A DNA stretch of 64,000 nucleotides, taken from NCBI RefSeq assembly GCF_039541575.1, contig NZ_BAABGM010000013.1, positions 186,001-250,000 of the forward strand, written 5' to 3'. Source of the DNA: Fodinibacter luteus. GTDB taxonomy: Bacteria > Actinomycetota > Actinomycetes > Actinomycetales > Dermatophilaceae. Shown in pieces: positions 17,374-26,656 of the stretch. Each line of letters starts with the position of its first letter. Position 1 is the first letter of the stretch. The translations under genes and the position numbers were made by a program. The notes below the pieces were generated by a model that was given only the letters and a program-made list of their open reading frames with translations, made no database searches and was not told the origin of the DNA.

Positions 17374-18096
17374 TTACCGGTGGGACTCGCGAGATCCGAG
17401 GATTGCCGAGCCGACACGCAGGTGTGTCGCTCCCTCGGCGACGGCCGCCTCGAGGTCGCCGCTCATCCCCGCGGAGATCCACGTCGCCGCCGGGTGGTCC
17501 GCGCGGATGCCGTCGCTCACCCCACGCAGGCGGGCGAAGGCCGGGCGCGGGTCGGCTCCGAGCGGCGCCACCGCCATGACCCCGCGCAGGCGCAGCGACG
17601 CCGAGCCGGCGACGAGGTCGGCGAGGGCCGGCACCTCCGGGACCGCGACGCCACCGCGCCCCTCGGCGGCGTCGAGCGCGACCTGCACGGTGACGTCGAG
17701 GACCCGGCCGGATGCCGTGGCGGCTCGGTCGAGCGCCCGCACGAGCTTGGGCCGGTCGACCGACTGCACGACGTCGGCGTAGTGGGCGACCGAGGACGCC
17801 TTGTTGCTCTGCAGCTGCCCGATGAAGTGGACGGTGAACAGGTCGCGGCGGGTGACCTCGGCCATCTTGGCCGCCGCCTCCTGGTCGCGGTTCTCGCCGA
17901 TGTCGGTGACGCCGAGCCCGACGAGGAGGTCGATGTCGGAGGCCGGGAAGAACTTCGTGACGACGACGAGGGCCAGGGGGTCCTCGCGCCCGGCGGCGCG
18001 CCGGGCCCGGTCGATGCGCGCGTGCACCGCGGCGAGGTGCGAGGCGAGCTCGGCCCGGCGCGCGCTCGACGGCTGCGGCAGGGAGGCCCCGGTCAC
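17374..18096 (-). CDS. YggS/PROSC family PLP homeostasis protein
   Basis: 240 residues starting at the GTG 18096, which overlaps the pgeF stop (GTGA). The PLP-binding Lys is in VVTKFFPASD near residue 48, followed by IGENRDQE and HFIGQLQSNKA; the phosphate-binding segment WISAGMSGDLEAAVAEGATHLRVGSAILG is near the C-terminus. This single-domain alanine-racemase-like barrel binds pyridoxal phosphate and buffers it, without known catalytic activity. Its place between pgeF and sepF is conserved in Gram-positives. Confidence 0.92.
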   Translation of the reverse strand: MTGASLPQPSSARRAELASHLAAVHARIDRARRAAGREDPLALVVVTKFFPASDIDLLVGLGVTDIGENRDQEAAAKMAEVTRRDLFTVHFIGQLQSNKASSVAHYADVVQSVDRPKLVRALDRAATASGRVLDVTVQVALDAAEGRGGVAVPEVPALADLVAGSASLRLRGVMAVAPLGADPRPAFARLRGVSDGIRADHPAATWISAGMSGDLEAAVAEGATHLRVGSAILGSRESHR

Positions 18097-18800
18097 GCCA
18101 CACCCCTCGCGACGACGCCGGCGAACCGGCCGGTGCGACCGTCGCGACGGTACGAGTAGAGGTCGTCGCGCTCGCGGGAGCAGCCCGGCACCCAGCGCAC
18201 GGCGACGTCGGCCTCGTGCAAGGCGGCCACCACCCCGGCGGCGACGTCGACCGCGGGCGTCCCCGTCCACGAGACGGCGGCGCTCACCGGCTGGACCCGG
18301 GCGGCGGCGTCGCGCAGCTCGGCCGGCACCTCGTAGCAGCGTCCGCACACCGCGGGCCCGACGACGGCATCCACCTCGCCGGCGCCGAGGTCGCGCATTG
18401 CCTCGAGGGCCCGCCCGACGACGCCGGCGACCAGGCCCGGGCGGCCGGCGTGGACCGCCGCGACGACGCCACCCGTCCCCGAGAGCAGCACCGGGACGCA
18501 GTCAGCGACGAGTGCCGCGAGGGCCACCTCGGTCGACGTCGTGACGACGGCGTCGCACGCGGGCGGCTGGTCCGGTACGTCGTCGACGACGACGACGTCG
18601 GCCCCGTGGCACTGCTCCATGTAGACGACCGGGCGTCCGAGCGCCTCGGCGAGCAGGGCGCGGTTGTGCGCGACGGCACCCGGGTCGTCGTCGACGTGGG
18701 CACCGAGGTTGAGCCCCGCGTACGGCCCCTCGCTCACCCCACCCACCCGGTCGGTGACGGCGCGGACCACCCCGCTGCGCTGCTCATGCCAGGCGAACAC
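18093..18800 (-). CDS. pgeF: Peptidoglycan editing factor PgeF (YfiH/laccase-domain)
   Basis: 235 residues from the GTG at 18800. A longer frame to 18890 exists, but family members begin near the WHEQRSGVVRAVTDR segment and the ftsZ terminator at 18893-18926 lies immediately upstream. Conserved Zn site residues are visible in QCHGADV, VADCVPVLL and AVHAGRPGLVAGVV. The enzyme hydrolyses faulty UDP-MurNAc-L-Ser, keeping L-Ser out of the stem peptide; purine nucleoside phosphorylase-type activities have also been reported for the family. It is coupled to the yggS-like gene by a 4-nt overlap. Start choice is moderately certain. Confidence 0.88.
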   Translation of the reverse strand: MFAWHEQRSGVVRAVTDRVGGVSEGPYAGLNLGAHVDDDPGAVAHNRALLAEALGRPVVYMEQCHGADVVVVDDVPDQPPACDAVVTTSTEVALAALVADCVPVLLSGTGGVVAAVHAGRPGLVAGVVGRALEAMRDLGAGEVDAVVGPAVCGRCYEVPAELRDAAARVQPVSAAVSWTGTPAVDVAAGVVAALHEADVAVRWVPGCSRERDDLYSYRRDGRTGRFAGVVARGVA

Positions 18801-18892
18801 CCCCCCACCGTACGTCCGGAGGGCACCGCGTCCCGGACAACCCTTCGACGACACACGCGGCACATCCCGCAGCACCCTGCCCCGCGACATGC

Positions 18893-18926
18893 CGAGGGGC
18901 GGGCCGGAGAACCGGCCCGCCCCTCG
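18893..18926. terminator. Hairpin terminator at the end of the dcw cluster
   Basis: A perfect 15-bp stem (18893-18907 with 18912-18926) has loop AGAA. It lies 19 bp after the ftsZ stop on the minus strand and before pgeF, so the pgeF-yggS-sepF group is probably transcribed separately. Confidence 0.8.
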
Positions 18927-18944
18927 TGCTCGCGTCGGGGACGG

Positions 18945-20168
18945 TTACTTGAGGAAGTCCGGGACGTCGAGGTCGTCGTTCTCGTCGAACGTCACGGTGC
19001 GCGGCGGCCCCTGCGCCGGCTGGGGCTGGCGCGCGGGCTCGACGTGCGCGTCGACCCGCTCGGTGCGCACCGCCGGCTCCTCGGCGGCCGGCTCGGGCTG
19101 CTCCGGCGGGGCCGGCGTCGGCGCCGACCGGTGCCCGTTGACGGCGGGCGTCGGCGTCGGGGTCGGGACCGAGCGGCCCTGCACGGTGCCGAGCGCGCGG
19201 TCGTCGGCGCGGTGCTGGGGCGCCCCGCCGTCGAACCCGGCGGCGATGACGGTGACCCGCACCTCGTCGCCGAGCGCGTCGTCGATGACCGCACCGAAGA
19301 TGATGTTCGCCTCGGGGTGCGCGGCCTCCTGGACGAGGCGGGCCGCCTCGTTGATCTCGAACAGGCCGAGGTCGCTGCCGCCCTGGATGGAGAGCAGGAC
19401 ACCGTGGGCGCCGTCGATGCTCGCCTCGAGGAGCGGGCTCGAGATCGCGAGCTCGGCCGCCTGGACGGCGCGGTCCTCGCCCCGCGCGGAGCCGATGCCC
19501 ATGAGGGCCGAGCCGGCACCCTGCATGACCGACTTGACGTCGGCGAAGTCGAGGTTGATGAGCCCCGGCGTCGTGATGAGGTCGGTGATGCCCTGGACAC
19601 CGGAGAGCAGCACCTGGTCGGCGCTGCGGAACGCGTCGAGCATCGACACACCCCGGTCGCTGATCGACAGGAGTCGGTCGTTCGGGATGACGATGAGGGT
19701 GTCGACCTCCTCGCGCAGCGCGGCGATGCCCGTCTCGGCCTGGTTGGCCCGGCGCCGGCCCTCGAAGGTGAACGGGCGGGTGACGACACCGATCGTCAGG
19801 GCGCCCAGGCCCTTGGCGATGCGGGCAACGACGGGCGCGCCCCCGGTGCCGGTGCCACCGCCCTCACCCGCGGTGACGAAGACCATGTCGGCCCCCTTGA
19901 GGACCTCCTCGATCTCCTCCGCGTGGTCCTCGGCGGCCTTCTTGCCGACCTCGGGGTCGGCGCCGGCGCCGAGCCCGCGGGTCAGCTCGCGGCCGACGTC
20001 GAGCTTGACGTCGGCATCGCTCATGAGGAGCGCCTGGGCGTCGGTGTTGACCGCGATGAACTCGACGCCCTTGAGGCCGACCTCGATCATCCGGTTGATG
20101 GCGTTGACACCGCCGCCGCCGATGCCGACGACCTTGATGACGGCGAGGTAGTTCTGGGGTGCTGCCAC
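18945..20168 (-). CDS. ftsZ: Cell division GTPase FtsZ
   Basis: 407 residues from the GTG at 20168 (encoding VAAPQNYLAVIKVVGIGGGG), preceded by GGAAGG. Landmarks: the GIGGGGVNAINRM nucleotide loop, the tubulin signature GGGTGTGGAP (near residue 104), and the T7 loop NLDFADVKSVM. The C-terminal linker is Pro-rich, and the terminal peptide DDLDVPDFLK is the conserved tail that binds SepF and FtsW. It forms the cytokinetic ring. It is the last dcw gene but separated from ftsQ by 422 bp, so it has room for its own promoters. Confidence 0.97.
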   Translation of the reverse strand: MAAPQNYLAVIKVVGIGGGGVNAINRMIEVGLKGVEFIAVNTDAQALLMSDADVKLDVGRELTRGLGAGADPEVGKKAAEDHAEEIEEVLKGADMVFVTAGEGGGTGTGGAPVVARIAKGLGALTIGVVTRPFTFEGRRRANQAETGIAALREEVDTLIVIPNDRLLSISDRGVSMLDAFRSADQVLLSGVQGITDLITTPGLINLDFADVKSVMQGAGSALMGIGSARGEDRAVQAAELAISSPLLEASIDGAHGVLLSIQGGSDLGLFEINEAARLVQEAAHPEANIIFGAVIDDALGDEVRVTVIAAGFDGGAPQHRADDRALGTVQGRSVPTPTPTPAVNGHRSAPTPAPPEQPEPAAEEPAVRTERVDAHVEPARQPQPAQGPPRTVTFDENDDLDVPDFLK

Positions 20169-20444
20169 GATGCGGGCCTTCCACTGGTCTTTCACTGGGT
20201 CCGAGGATCACCTGGGACGGAGTCGGTCGGGTCGTGCTGTGTTCCGAAACCCTCACCCTGAGGTTGACAGTCATGGTGTGGTCGCGGTTCGATGGGTCGA
20301 CGCTAGGTCGGGCCGCGGGGTCAGGCAAAGAGGCGGTGGGCGTGTCGCGACATCCCCTCGGGAAATCCTCGCACGTGAGTGATCTCTGGTCACATCCGCC
20401 CCATGCGTCCCACCAGTCACACGGAGCACAGCAGGTTGGGGAGT
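20169..20444. promoter_or_regulatory. ftsZ leader and promoter region
   Basis: This gene-free stretch precedes ftsZ on the minus strand. The sequence is less G/C-rich than its surroundings, and an imperfect inverted repeat AACCCTCA...TGAGGTT lies at about 20249-20266. Actinobacterial ftsZ usually has several promoters in this gap; no single -10/-35 pair stands out. Confidence 0.45.
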
Positions 20445-20590
20445 GAGGCCCGGTCACTCCGAGGAAGTGGGGCCCGGCCACTCCCAGGAAGTGGGGCCCG
20501 GTCACTCCGACGAAGTGGGCCCGGGGAGTTGGGGCCGGGTCAACTCCCAGAGAGAGCCGGGTCACTCCCAGGGAGGCCCGGGTCAGCCGC
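20445..20590. repeat. Degenerate 24-bp tandem repeats between ftsQ and ftsZ
   Basis: Units with core GGCCCGGTCACTCC followed by GAAGTG start at about 20445, 20470 and 20494. More diverged copies (CGGGTCAACTCCCAGAGAG, CGGGTCACTCCCAGGGAGG) run up to the ftsQ stop at 20591. Each unit can pair CACTCC with GGAAGTG weakly. It may act as a partial terminator or mRNA stabiliser; this is inference. Confidence 0.8.
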
Positions 20591-21346
20591 TCAGCGGGTG
20601 ACGGGGGTGTCGGGGGCGCTGACGTCGATGACCTTGGCCTTCGTCGGGAGCAGCGCGGCGAGGATCGCGACCTTGCGCTCGGAGTCCTCGCCGCCGCCCC
20701 AGACGACAGTGCGCTTGCCCAGGGTGAACGTCACGAGGTTCGCGCTGCTCACGGTGATCCCGGAGACCTGCGGCGCCAGGTCGCTCGGCAACGCCTCGAG
20801 GAGGGCGAGGGACGCCTGGAGCGCCTCGCGGGTCGTTCCCCGCGATCCGGCCGCCGTGACGACCGGCACGCCCTTCGGCGCGGTCCGCACGACGCGGAAC
20901 GACACCCCTTCGGCATCCACGACCTCGAGTCGACCTTCAGGGTTGCGCACGACGATCGCGGGCGTGCGCTCGACGACCTCGACGCTCAGCGTGCGCGGCC
21001 ACGACCGGCGCACCGACACCTCGGCGATGGTGACGCGGGACCGCACCCGGTCTGCGACGGCGTCGGTGTCGACCCGGGCGAGCGGGGTGCCGGGCGCGAC
21101 CTCGACGAGCTCGGCGACCGCCTCGGCCTCGGTGCCGGTCGTGCCGGTCACGTCGACCTCCTCGACGCCGAACACCGTGCTCCACCCGAGCACCCAGACG
21201 AGGCCGGCGACGACCCCGACGGCGAGCGCCGTGAGCAGCGCCCGGCGCCAGGGCCGGCGCCGGTTGGACAGCGCCCTCTCCCGGAACCGGTTGGCGGCGG
21301 ACGCCACGCCGTGCTCGGTCGCGGTGCCGTCGGTGCGCAGGCTCAC
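20591..21346 (-). CDS. ftsQ: Cell division protein FtsQ/DivIB
   Basis: 251 residues from a GTG overlapping the murC stop (GTGA). A basic cytoplasmic N-terminus (NRRRPWRR) is followed by one membrane span (about residues 36-58), a POTRA domain (FGVEEVDVTGTTGTEAEAVAELVEV) and the FtsQ domain (VSVRRSWPRTLSVEVVERTPAIVV). It forms the FtsQ-FtsB-FtsL divisome complex outside the membrane. The standard place between murC and ftsZ supports the call. Confidence 0.93.
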   Translation of the reverse strand: MSLRTDGTATEHGVASAANRFRERALSNRRRPWRRALLTALAVGVVAGLVWVLGWSTVFGVEEVDVTGTTGTEAEAVAELVEVAPGTPLARVDTDAVADRVRSRVTIAEVSVRRSWPRTLSVEVVERTPAIVVRNPEGRLEVVDAEGVSFRVVRTAPKGVPVVTAAGSRGTTREALQASLALLEALPSDLAPQVSGITVSSANLVTFTLGKRTVVWGGGEDSERKVAILAALLPTKAKVIDVSAPDTPVTR

Positions 21347-22806
21347 GGGGGCCCCCCGCCGGCCCGCCGCCGCAACCCCTCGAGGACGAGCGGGGCGAGC
21401 GCCGTGACGTCGCCGGCCCCGACGGTGAGCACGAGGTCCCCGGGCCGGGCCGCCCCGACGACGGCGGCGACGGCCTCGTCACGGGTCGCCCCGACGACCA
21501 CGGTGCGCTCCCCCGGCAGGTCGGCGAGCGGGTCGCCGACGAGGGCCGAGGTCACGCCGTCGAGGGGTGCCTCGCGCGCGCCGTAGACGTCGAGGATGAC
21601 GACCTGGTCGGCCGGGGCGAGGGCGCGGGCGAAGTCGGCCGCGAAGTCGCGGGTGCGGGAGTACAGGTGCGGCTGGAAGACGACGCGCAGCGAGCCCGGG
21701 CCGGCGCGGCGCACGACCTGCGCGGCGGTGCCGACGACCGCGGCGACCTTCGCCGGGTTGTGCGCGTAGTCGTCGACGACGGTGACGCCCTCGACCTCGC
21801 CGCGCACCTCGAAGCGGCGGCGGGCACCGCCGAAGCCGGAGAGGCCGGAGAGCACGGCATCCGGGTCGGCGCCCAGCCCGCGGACCGCGGCGAGGTAGGC
21901 GCCGCACGCGTCGAGGACGTTGTGCTCGCCGGGCACGAGGAGGTCGAGGGTGCGGTCGGCGCCCTCGTCACGCAGGACGGAGCGGGTGCCGAGCCCGTCG
22001 GCGGTCGTGCCGAGCACGCGCAGGTCGCTGCCCTCGCCGTAGCCGTAGGAGACCACGGTGCGCCCACCGCGGCGGCGCAGGTCGTCGCCGAGGCGCCGCG
22101 ACCCCGGGTCGTCGTGGCAGACGACGACGAGGCCGCCCTCCGGGACGGTCGCGGCGAACCCGGCGTAGGCATCGGCGACCTGCTCCGCGGTGCCGTAGAA
22201 GTCGAGGTGGTCGGGCTGCACGTTCGTCACCACCGCGACCTCGGGACGGTAGACGAGGAACGACCCGTCACTCTCGTCGGCCTCGACGACGAACGCGGGG
22301 CCGGCGCCGAGCGTGGCGTTCGTGCCGAGTTGCGCGATCTCACCGCCCGAGGCGAACGACGGGTCGGCCCCGGCGGCGACGAGCCCGACGACGAGCATCG
22401 AGGTCGTCGTCGTCTTGCCGTTCGCGCCGGCGACGGCGACCCGGCGCGAGCCCTCCATGAGCGCGGCGAGGGCCTGCGCGCGGTGGAGGACCCGCAGCCC
22501 CGCGGCACGCGCGGCCGCGAGCTCGACGTTGTCGTCGCGGATCGCCGACGACACGACGACGGTGTCGACGGCCTCGAGGTGGGCCGGGTCGTGGCCCACG
22601 TGCACGCGGGCCCCGCTGTCGCGCAGCGCGTGCAGCGTCGCGCCGTCGGCGGCGTCGGAGCCGCTCACCGTGACGCCACGGGCGAGGAGGAGGCGGGCGA
22701 CGGCGGACATGCCGGCACCGCCGATCGCGATGAGGTGCACCCGCCCGAGGTTCGCCAGCGGTGGCACGGGCGCGGTGAAGTCGAACCGGGCCGGGGGTCG
22801 GGCCAC
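21343..22806 (-). CDS. murC: UDP-N-acetylmuramate--L-alanine ligase
   Basis: 487 residues from a GTG start, 2 nt after murG. The N-terminal Rossmann part has HLIAIGGAGMSAVARLL; the ATP loop is GANGKTTTTSM (near residue 125), where most MurC proteins read GTHGKTTT. VTNVQPDHLDFYG and DDYAHNPAKVAAVV are the other Mur ligase motifs. It adds L-Ala to UDP-MurNAc in the cytoplasm. The order murG-murC-ftsQ is the standard actinobacterial one. Confidence 0.95.
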   Translation of the reverse strand: MARPPARFDFTAPVPPLANLGRVHLIAIGGAGMSAVARLLLARGVTVSGSDAADGATLHALRDSGARVHVGHDPAHLEAVDTVVVSSAIRDDNVELAAARAAGLRVLHRAQALAALMEGSRRVAVAGANGKTTTTSMLVVGLVAAGADPSFASGGEIAQLGTNATLGAGPAFVVEADESDGSFLVYRPEVAVVTNVQPDHLDFYGTAEQVADAYAGFAATVPEGGLVVVCHDDPGSRRLGDDLRRRGGRTVVSYGYGEGSDLRVLGTTADGLGTRSVLRDEGADRTLDLLVPGEHNVLDACGAYLAAVRGLGADPDAVLSGLSGFGGARRRFEVRGEVEGVTVVDDYAHNPAKVAAVVGTAAQVVRRAGPGSLRVVFQPHLYSRTRDFAADFARALAPADQVVILDVYGAREAPLDGVTSALVGDPLADLPGERTVVVGATRDEAVAAVVGAARPGDLVLTVGAGDVTALAPLVLEGLRRRAGGGPP

Positions 22807-22808
22807 GG

Positions 22809-23906
22809 TCAGCGCCCCCCGGCGGCGGCCGCGACGACGAGGTCGGCGAGCAGCTCGTCGCCGCCGCGCTCCCCGACCGAGGCGGATGCCGTGGCCATCG
22901 TCGCGAGCCGGGCCGGGTCGAGGGCGAGCGGGCGCACGACCTCGTCGACCCAGGCCGCGGACACCCGCGCGTCGTCGACGAGCAGCCCTCCCCCGGCCGC
23001 GATGACGGCCGCGGCGTTGAGCCGCTGCTCACCGTTGCCGATCGGCAGCGGGACGTACACGGCGGGCAGGCCGACCGCGGTGAGCTCGCACACGGTGTTG
23101 GCCCCGGACCGGGCGACGACGAGGTCGGCGGCGGCGTAGGCGAGGTCCATCCGGTCGCAGTACGGCAGGACGACGTACGGCGCACCGCTCGCCCCCTCGG
23201 GGACGAACTCCTTGCCGGTGCCCGCCACGTGGAGCACCTGGACGCCGGCCGCCGAGAGGGCGGCGGCCGCCCCGGCGAAGGCCTCGTTGAGGCGCTGGGC
23301 ACCGAGCGAGCCGCCGGTGACGAGCACGGTGGGGGCGTGGGCCAGCCCGAAGTGGGCCCTCGCCTCGGCACGGCGCGCCATGCGGTCGAGCGTCGAGATC
23401 TCGCGCCGCAACGGCATCCCCGTGACGGTCGCACGGGGCAGGGCCGTGCCCGGAAAGGTGACGCCGACTCCGGCGGCAACGCGGGCGCCGAGCCGGTTCG
23501 CCAGGCCCGGGCGGGCGTTCTGCTCGTGCACGACGACGGGGGTGCCGTGGCGCCGTGCGGCGAGGTAGGCGGGGGTGGAGACGTAGCCGCCGAAGCCGAC
23601 GACGACCTCGGCCGCGGTGCTGTCGATGGCGTGCTCGGCGGCCCGGACCGCCCGGCGCAGGTTGCCCGGGAGGCGCAGGAGGTCGCCGGAGGGACGCCGC
23701 GGGAAGGGCACCTTCGGCACCTCGAGGAGCGGGTAGCCGCGCTCGGGGACGAGGCGTGCCTCCAGGCCCGCCGCCGTGCCGAGCGCGGTGAGGCGGATGC
23801 CGGGGTACCGCCGGCCGAGGCAGTCGGCGAGGGCCAGCAGCGGTGAGACGTGCCCGGCGGTGCCGCCCCCCGCGAGGAGCACCGACCGGGGGCCGTTGGC
23901 GGTCAT
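22809..23906 (-). CDS. murG: UDP-GlcNAc:undecaprenyl-pyrophosphoryl-MurNAc-pentapeptide transferase
   Basis: 365 residues from the ATG at 23906, which overlaps the ftsW stop (ATGA). The GT28 N-terminal domain has the glycine loop LLAGGGTAGHVSPLLALAD and VVVGFGGYVSTPAYLAA plus HEQNARPGLANR. The C-terminal domain has VTGGSLGAQRLNEA and the donor site ARSGANTVCEL. It adds GlcNAc to lipid I, giving lipid II, on the inner membrane face. Confidence 0.96.
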   Translation of the reverse strand: MTANGPRSVLLAGGGTAGHVSPLLALADCLGRRYPGIRLTALGTAAGLEARLVPERGYPLLEVPKVPFPRRPSGDLLRLPGNLRRAVRAAEHAIDSTAAEVVVGFGGYVSTPAYLAARRHGTPVVVHEQNARPGLANRLGARVAAGVGVTFPGTALPRATVTGMPLRREISTLDRMARRAEARAHFGLAHAPTVLVTGGSLGAQRLNEAFAGAAAALSAAGVQVLHVAGTGKEFVPEGASGAPYVVLPYCDRMDLAYAAADLVVARSGANTVCELTAVGLPAVYVPLPIGNGEQRLNAAAVIAAGGGLLVDDARVSAAWVDEVVRPLALDPARLATMATASASVGERGGDELLADLVVAAAAGGR

Positions 23907-25165
23907 GAGCGGGCCCGCCGCAGCCGGCCCACTCCGGGCAGCACCGCGAGCGAGCGGCGCAGCGTCGACGGCCGCGCGGCCAGCGCCTCGGCGCATCCCG
24001 GCTCGGAACGGGCGAAGGACAGCAGGACGCCGAGCGCGAACATCGTCGTGACGAGCGAGGACCCACCGGACGACACGAGCGGCAGCGGCACGCCGATGAC
24101 GGGCAGGAGGTTGATGACGGCTCCGATGTTGATGAGGGCCTGGACGACGATCCACGTCATGATGCCGGCGGTCGTGACGCGCACGAAGAAGTCGTCGGTG
24201 CGCATGACGAGCCGGTGGCACGCGAGGGCCAGGCCGGCGAAGAGGACGAGGACGGCGAGGGTGCCGGGCAGGCCGAGCTCCTCGCCGATGATCGCGAAGA
24301 TGAAGTCGTTGTGCGGCTCGGAGAGCAGGCCCCACTTCTCGCGGCTGGCGCCGAGGCCGAGGCCGAACCACCCGCCGTCGGCGAGGGCGAAGCGACCGTG
24401 GATGGGCTGGCGGGCCGCCCCCCACTCGTCGGTGTTCCGCCCGAGCCACACGTCGAGGCGGCCGAGCCGGTTCGGGCTCGTCACGACGAACGCGACGGCC
24501 ATGGCGACGAAGGGGATGCCCGCGAAGGCGAACCAGCGCATCGGAATCCCGGCCGCGAAGAGCACCCCGGCGACGATCGCGCCGAGGATGAGCACGGTGC
24601 CGAGGTCGTGGCCGAGGACGACGGCCCCGATGCTCAGGGCGGCGATGGGGACGAGGTAGGGCACGAGCACGTGGGAGAACGCGTGCAGCGTCCTGCGCTT
24701 GGCGGCGAGCACGAGGCCACCGGCGAGCACGAGCCCCACCTTGACGACCTCCGAGGGCTGCACGGTGACCGGGCCGAGGCGCAGCCAGTTCCGGTTGCCG
24801 TTCACCTCGTGGCCGAGCGGGGTGAGCACGAGCAGCTGGAGCACGATCGCGACGACGAGGACGGGCAGGGCCAGGCGCTTCCACCCCCCCACCCGGATCC
24901 GCGAGGCGACGACGAGCACGACCGCGCCGATCGCCGCGAACATCGCCTGGCTGAGGAAGATCGAGTAGGCCGAGCGGGTGCTGCCGGTGAGCGAGACGAT
25001 CGACGACGCCGACAGCACCATGATGAGCCCGAAGACGACGAGGGCCGTCGTGACGAAGACGAGGAGGTAGTACGTCGCGACCGGCGAGTCGAACCGGGCG
25101 AGCCAGCCCGTGGCACGAGCCTCGTCACGGGTGCTCGCGCGCGCCGGTGCGGTCGCGCTGCTCAC
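23903..25165 (-). CDS. ftsW: Lipid II polymerase FtsW (SEDS family)
   Basis: 420 residues from a GTG with GGGGGAG upstream, 3 nt after murD. About ten membrane spans. The SEDS signatures are present: GNRNWLRLGPVTVQPSEVVK, the extracytoplasmic loop with PIHGRFALADGGWFGLGLG, EPHNDFIFAIIGEELG and GVPLPLVSSGGSSLV. It polymerises glycan strands at the septum together with FtsI. A basic C-terminal tail (RRSLAVLPGVGRLRRARS) lies in the cytoplasm. RodA shares the fold, but the murD-ftsW-murG context makes FtsW clear. Confidence 0.95.
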   Translation of the reverse strand: MSSATAPARASTRDEARATGWLARFDSPVATYYLLVFVTTALVVFGLIMVLSASSIVSLTGSTRSAYSIFLSQAMFAAIGAVVLVVASRIRVGGWKRLALPVLVVAIVLQLLVLTPLGHEVNGNRNWLRLGPVTVQPSEVVKVGLVLAGGLVLAAKRRTLHAFSHVLVPYLVPIAALSIGAVVLGHDLGTVLILGAIVAGVLFAAGIPMRWFAFAGIPFVAMAVAFVVTSPNRLGRLDVWLGRNTDEWGAARQPIHGRFALADGGWFGLGLGASREKWGLLSEPHNDFIFAIIGEELGLPGTLAVLVLFAGLALACHRLVMRTDDFFVRVTTAGIMTWIVVQALINIGAVINLLPVIGVPLPLVSSGGSSLVTTMFALGVLLSFARSEPGCAEALAARPSTLRRSLAVLPGVGRLRRARS

Positions 25166-25168
25166 CGG

Positions 25169-26656
25169 CTACTCCCCCGCGGCGAGCCGGCCGACCGCGC
25201 CGGCGAAGGCGTCACCGCGGGCGCCGTAGTCGGCGAACATGTCCATGGACGCGGCGGCGGGTGCGAGGAGGACGACGTCCCCCTCGCGCGCGAGCGCCAG
25301 GGCCTCCCTCACCACCAGGTCCATGGCTCCAGTGTCGGTGCGCTCGACGTCGACGACGGGGACATCGGGCGCGTGTCGGGCGAGAGCCTGGGCGATCGCC
25401 GCCCGGTCCCGGCCGATGAGCACCGCCGCGCGCAGCCGGCCGGCGGCCGCCGCGACGAGCTCGTCGACGTCGGCCCCCTTGAGCAGCCCGCCCGCCACCC
25501 ACACGACGTTCTCGTAGGCGAGGAGGCTGGCCCGCGCCGCGTGCGGGTTGGTCGCCTTGGAGTCGTCGACCCACCGCACGCCGCGGACCGTGCCCACCTC
25601 GGCGATGCGGTGCGGCTCGGGGACGAAGGCCCGCAGCCCGGCGCGCACCGCGGCGGCCGGGACGCCGTGCGCCCGGGCGAGGGCGGCCGCCGCGAGGGCG
25701 TTCGCGACGAGGTGCGGGGCCGGCGGGGGGCCGCCACCGCTCAGGTCGTCGAGGGTCGCGAGCTCGGCCGCCGAGGTGCGGCGCTCCACGACGAAGGCCC
25801 GGTCGGCGAGGACGTCGTCGACGAGCCCGACCTCGGACGGGCCCGGCACGCCGAGCGTGAACCCGACCGCGCGGCATCCCTCCTGGACGTCGGCCGCCTC
25901 GACGAGGCGCCGGGTGCGCTCGTCCTCGACGTTGTAGACGCAGGCGACCTCGGTGTTGGCGTAGACCCGGCCCTTCGCGGCGGCGTACTCGTCGAGGGAG
26001 CCGTGCCAGTCGACGTGGTCGGGCGCGACGTTGAGGCACACCGAGGCCCGCGGGGCGAGCGAGTGCGACCAGTGCAGCTGGAAGCTCGACAGCTCGACGG
26101 CGATGACGTCGAACGGCTCGGGGTCCATGACGGCCTCGAGGACGGGCGTGCCGACGTTGCCGGCGCTGCACGCGCGCAGCCCTGCGGCCCGCAGGATCGA
26201 GGCGAGCATCTGCACGGTCGTCGTCTTGCCGTTCGTGCCGGTGACCGTGAGCCACGGGGCGGCGCCCTCGCGCGGGCGCAGCCGCCACGCGAGCTCGACC
26301 TCCCCCCACACCGGGATGCCGGCCGCGGCGGCGGCCGCGAGGAGCGGCTGGTCGGGCCGCCAGCCCGGGGAGGTGACGACGAGGTCGACGGGGGCGGACG
26401 GCATCCGCTCGACCGCGCCGGGGCCGAGGTCGAGGCGGGCGCCGAGGACGTCGAGGATGCGGGCGCGCTCGGACATCGCCGAGCCCTCGGCCGGTGCCGC
26501 TCCGTCGACGACGAGCACGACGGCGCCTCGCTCGAGGAGGGCGTCCGCGGCCGCGAAGCCGCTGACGCCGAGACCGGCGACGACGACGTGCAGCCCGGAC
26601 CAGTCGGCGTCGCGGTGGGTCAGGGTGGCGAGCCGGTCGGTGGTGCCGCCGCTCAT
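25169..26656 (-). CDS. murD: UDP-N-acetylmuramoyl-L-alanine--D-glutamate ligase
   Basis: 495 residues from the ATG at 26656, overlapping the mraY stop by 4 nt. The N-terminal domain has VVVAGLGVSGFAAADALLERG. The ATP loop is TGTNGKTTTVQML (near residue 145), followed by ELSSFQLHW, LNVAPDHVDWHGS and the later WVDDSKATNPHAA. It adds D-Glu to UDP-MurNAc-L-Ala. It is slightly longer than the E. coli enzyme, mainly in an N-terminal extension and Ala-rich loops. Confidence 0.95.
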   Translation of the reverse strand: MSGGTTDRLATLTHRDADWSGLHVVVAGLGVSGFAAADALLERGAVVLVVDGAAPAEGSAMSERARILDVLGARLDLGPGAVERMPSAPVDLVVTSPGWRPDQPLLAAAAAAGIPVWGEVELAWRLRPREGAAPWLTVTGTNGKTTTVQMLASILRAAGLRACSAGNVGTPVLEAVMDPEPFDVIAVELSSFQLHWSHSLAPRASVCLNVAPDHVDWHGSLDEYAAAKGRVYANTEVACVYNVEDERTRRLVEAADVQEGCRAVGFTLGVPGPSEVGLVDDVLADRAFVVERRTSAAELATLDDLSGGGPPPAPHLVANALAAAALARAHGVPAAAVRAGLRAFVPEPHRIAEVGTVRGVRWVDDSKATNPHAARASLLAYENVVWVAGGLLKGADVDELVAAAAGRLRAAVLIGRDRAAIAQALARHAPDVPVVDVERTDTGAMDLVVREALALAREGDVVLLAPAAASMDMFADYGARGDAFAGAVGRLAAGE

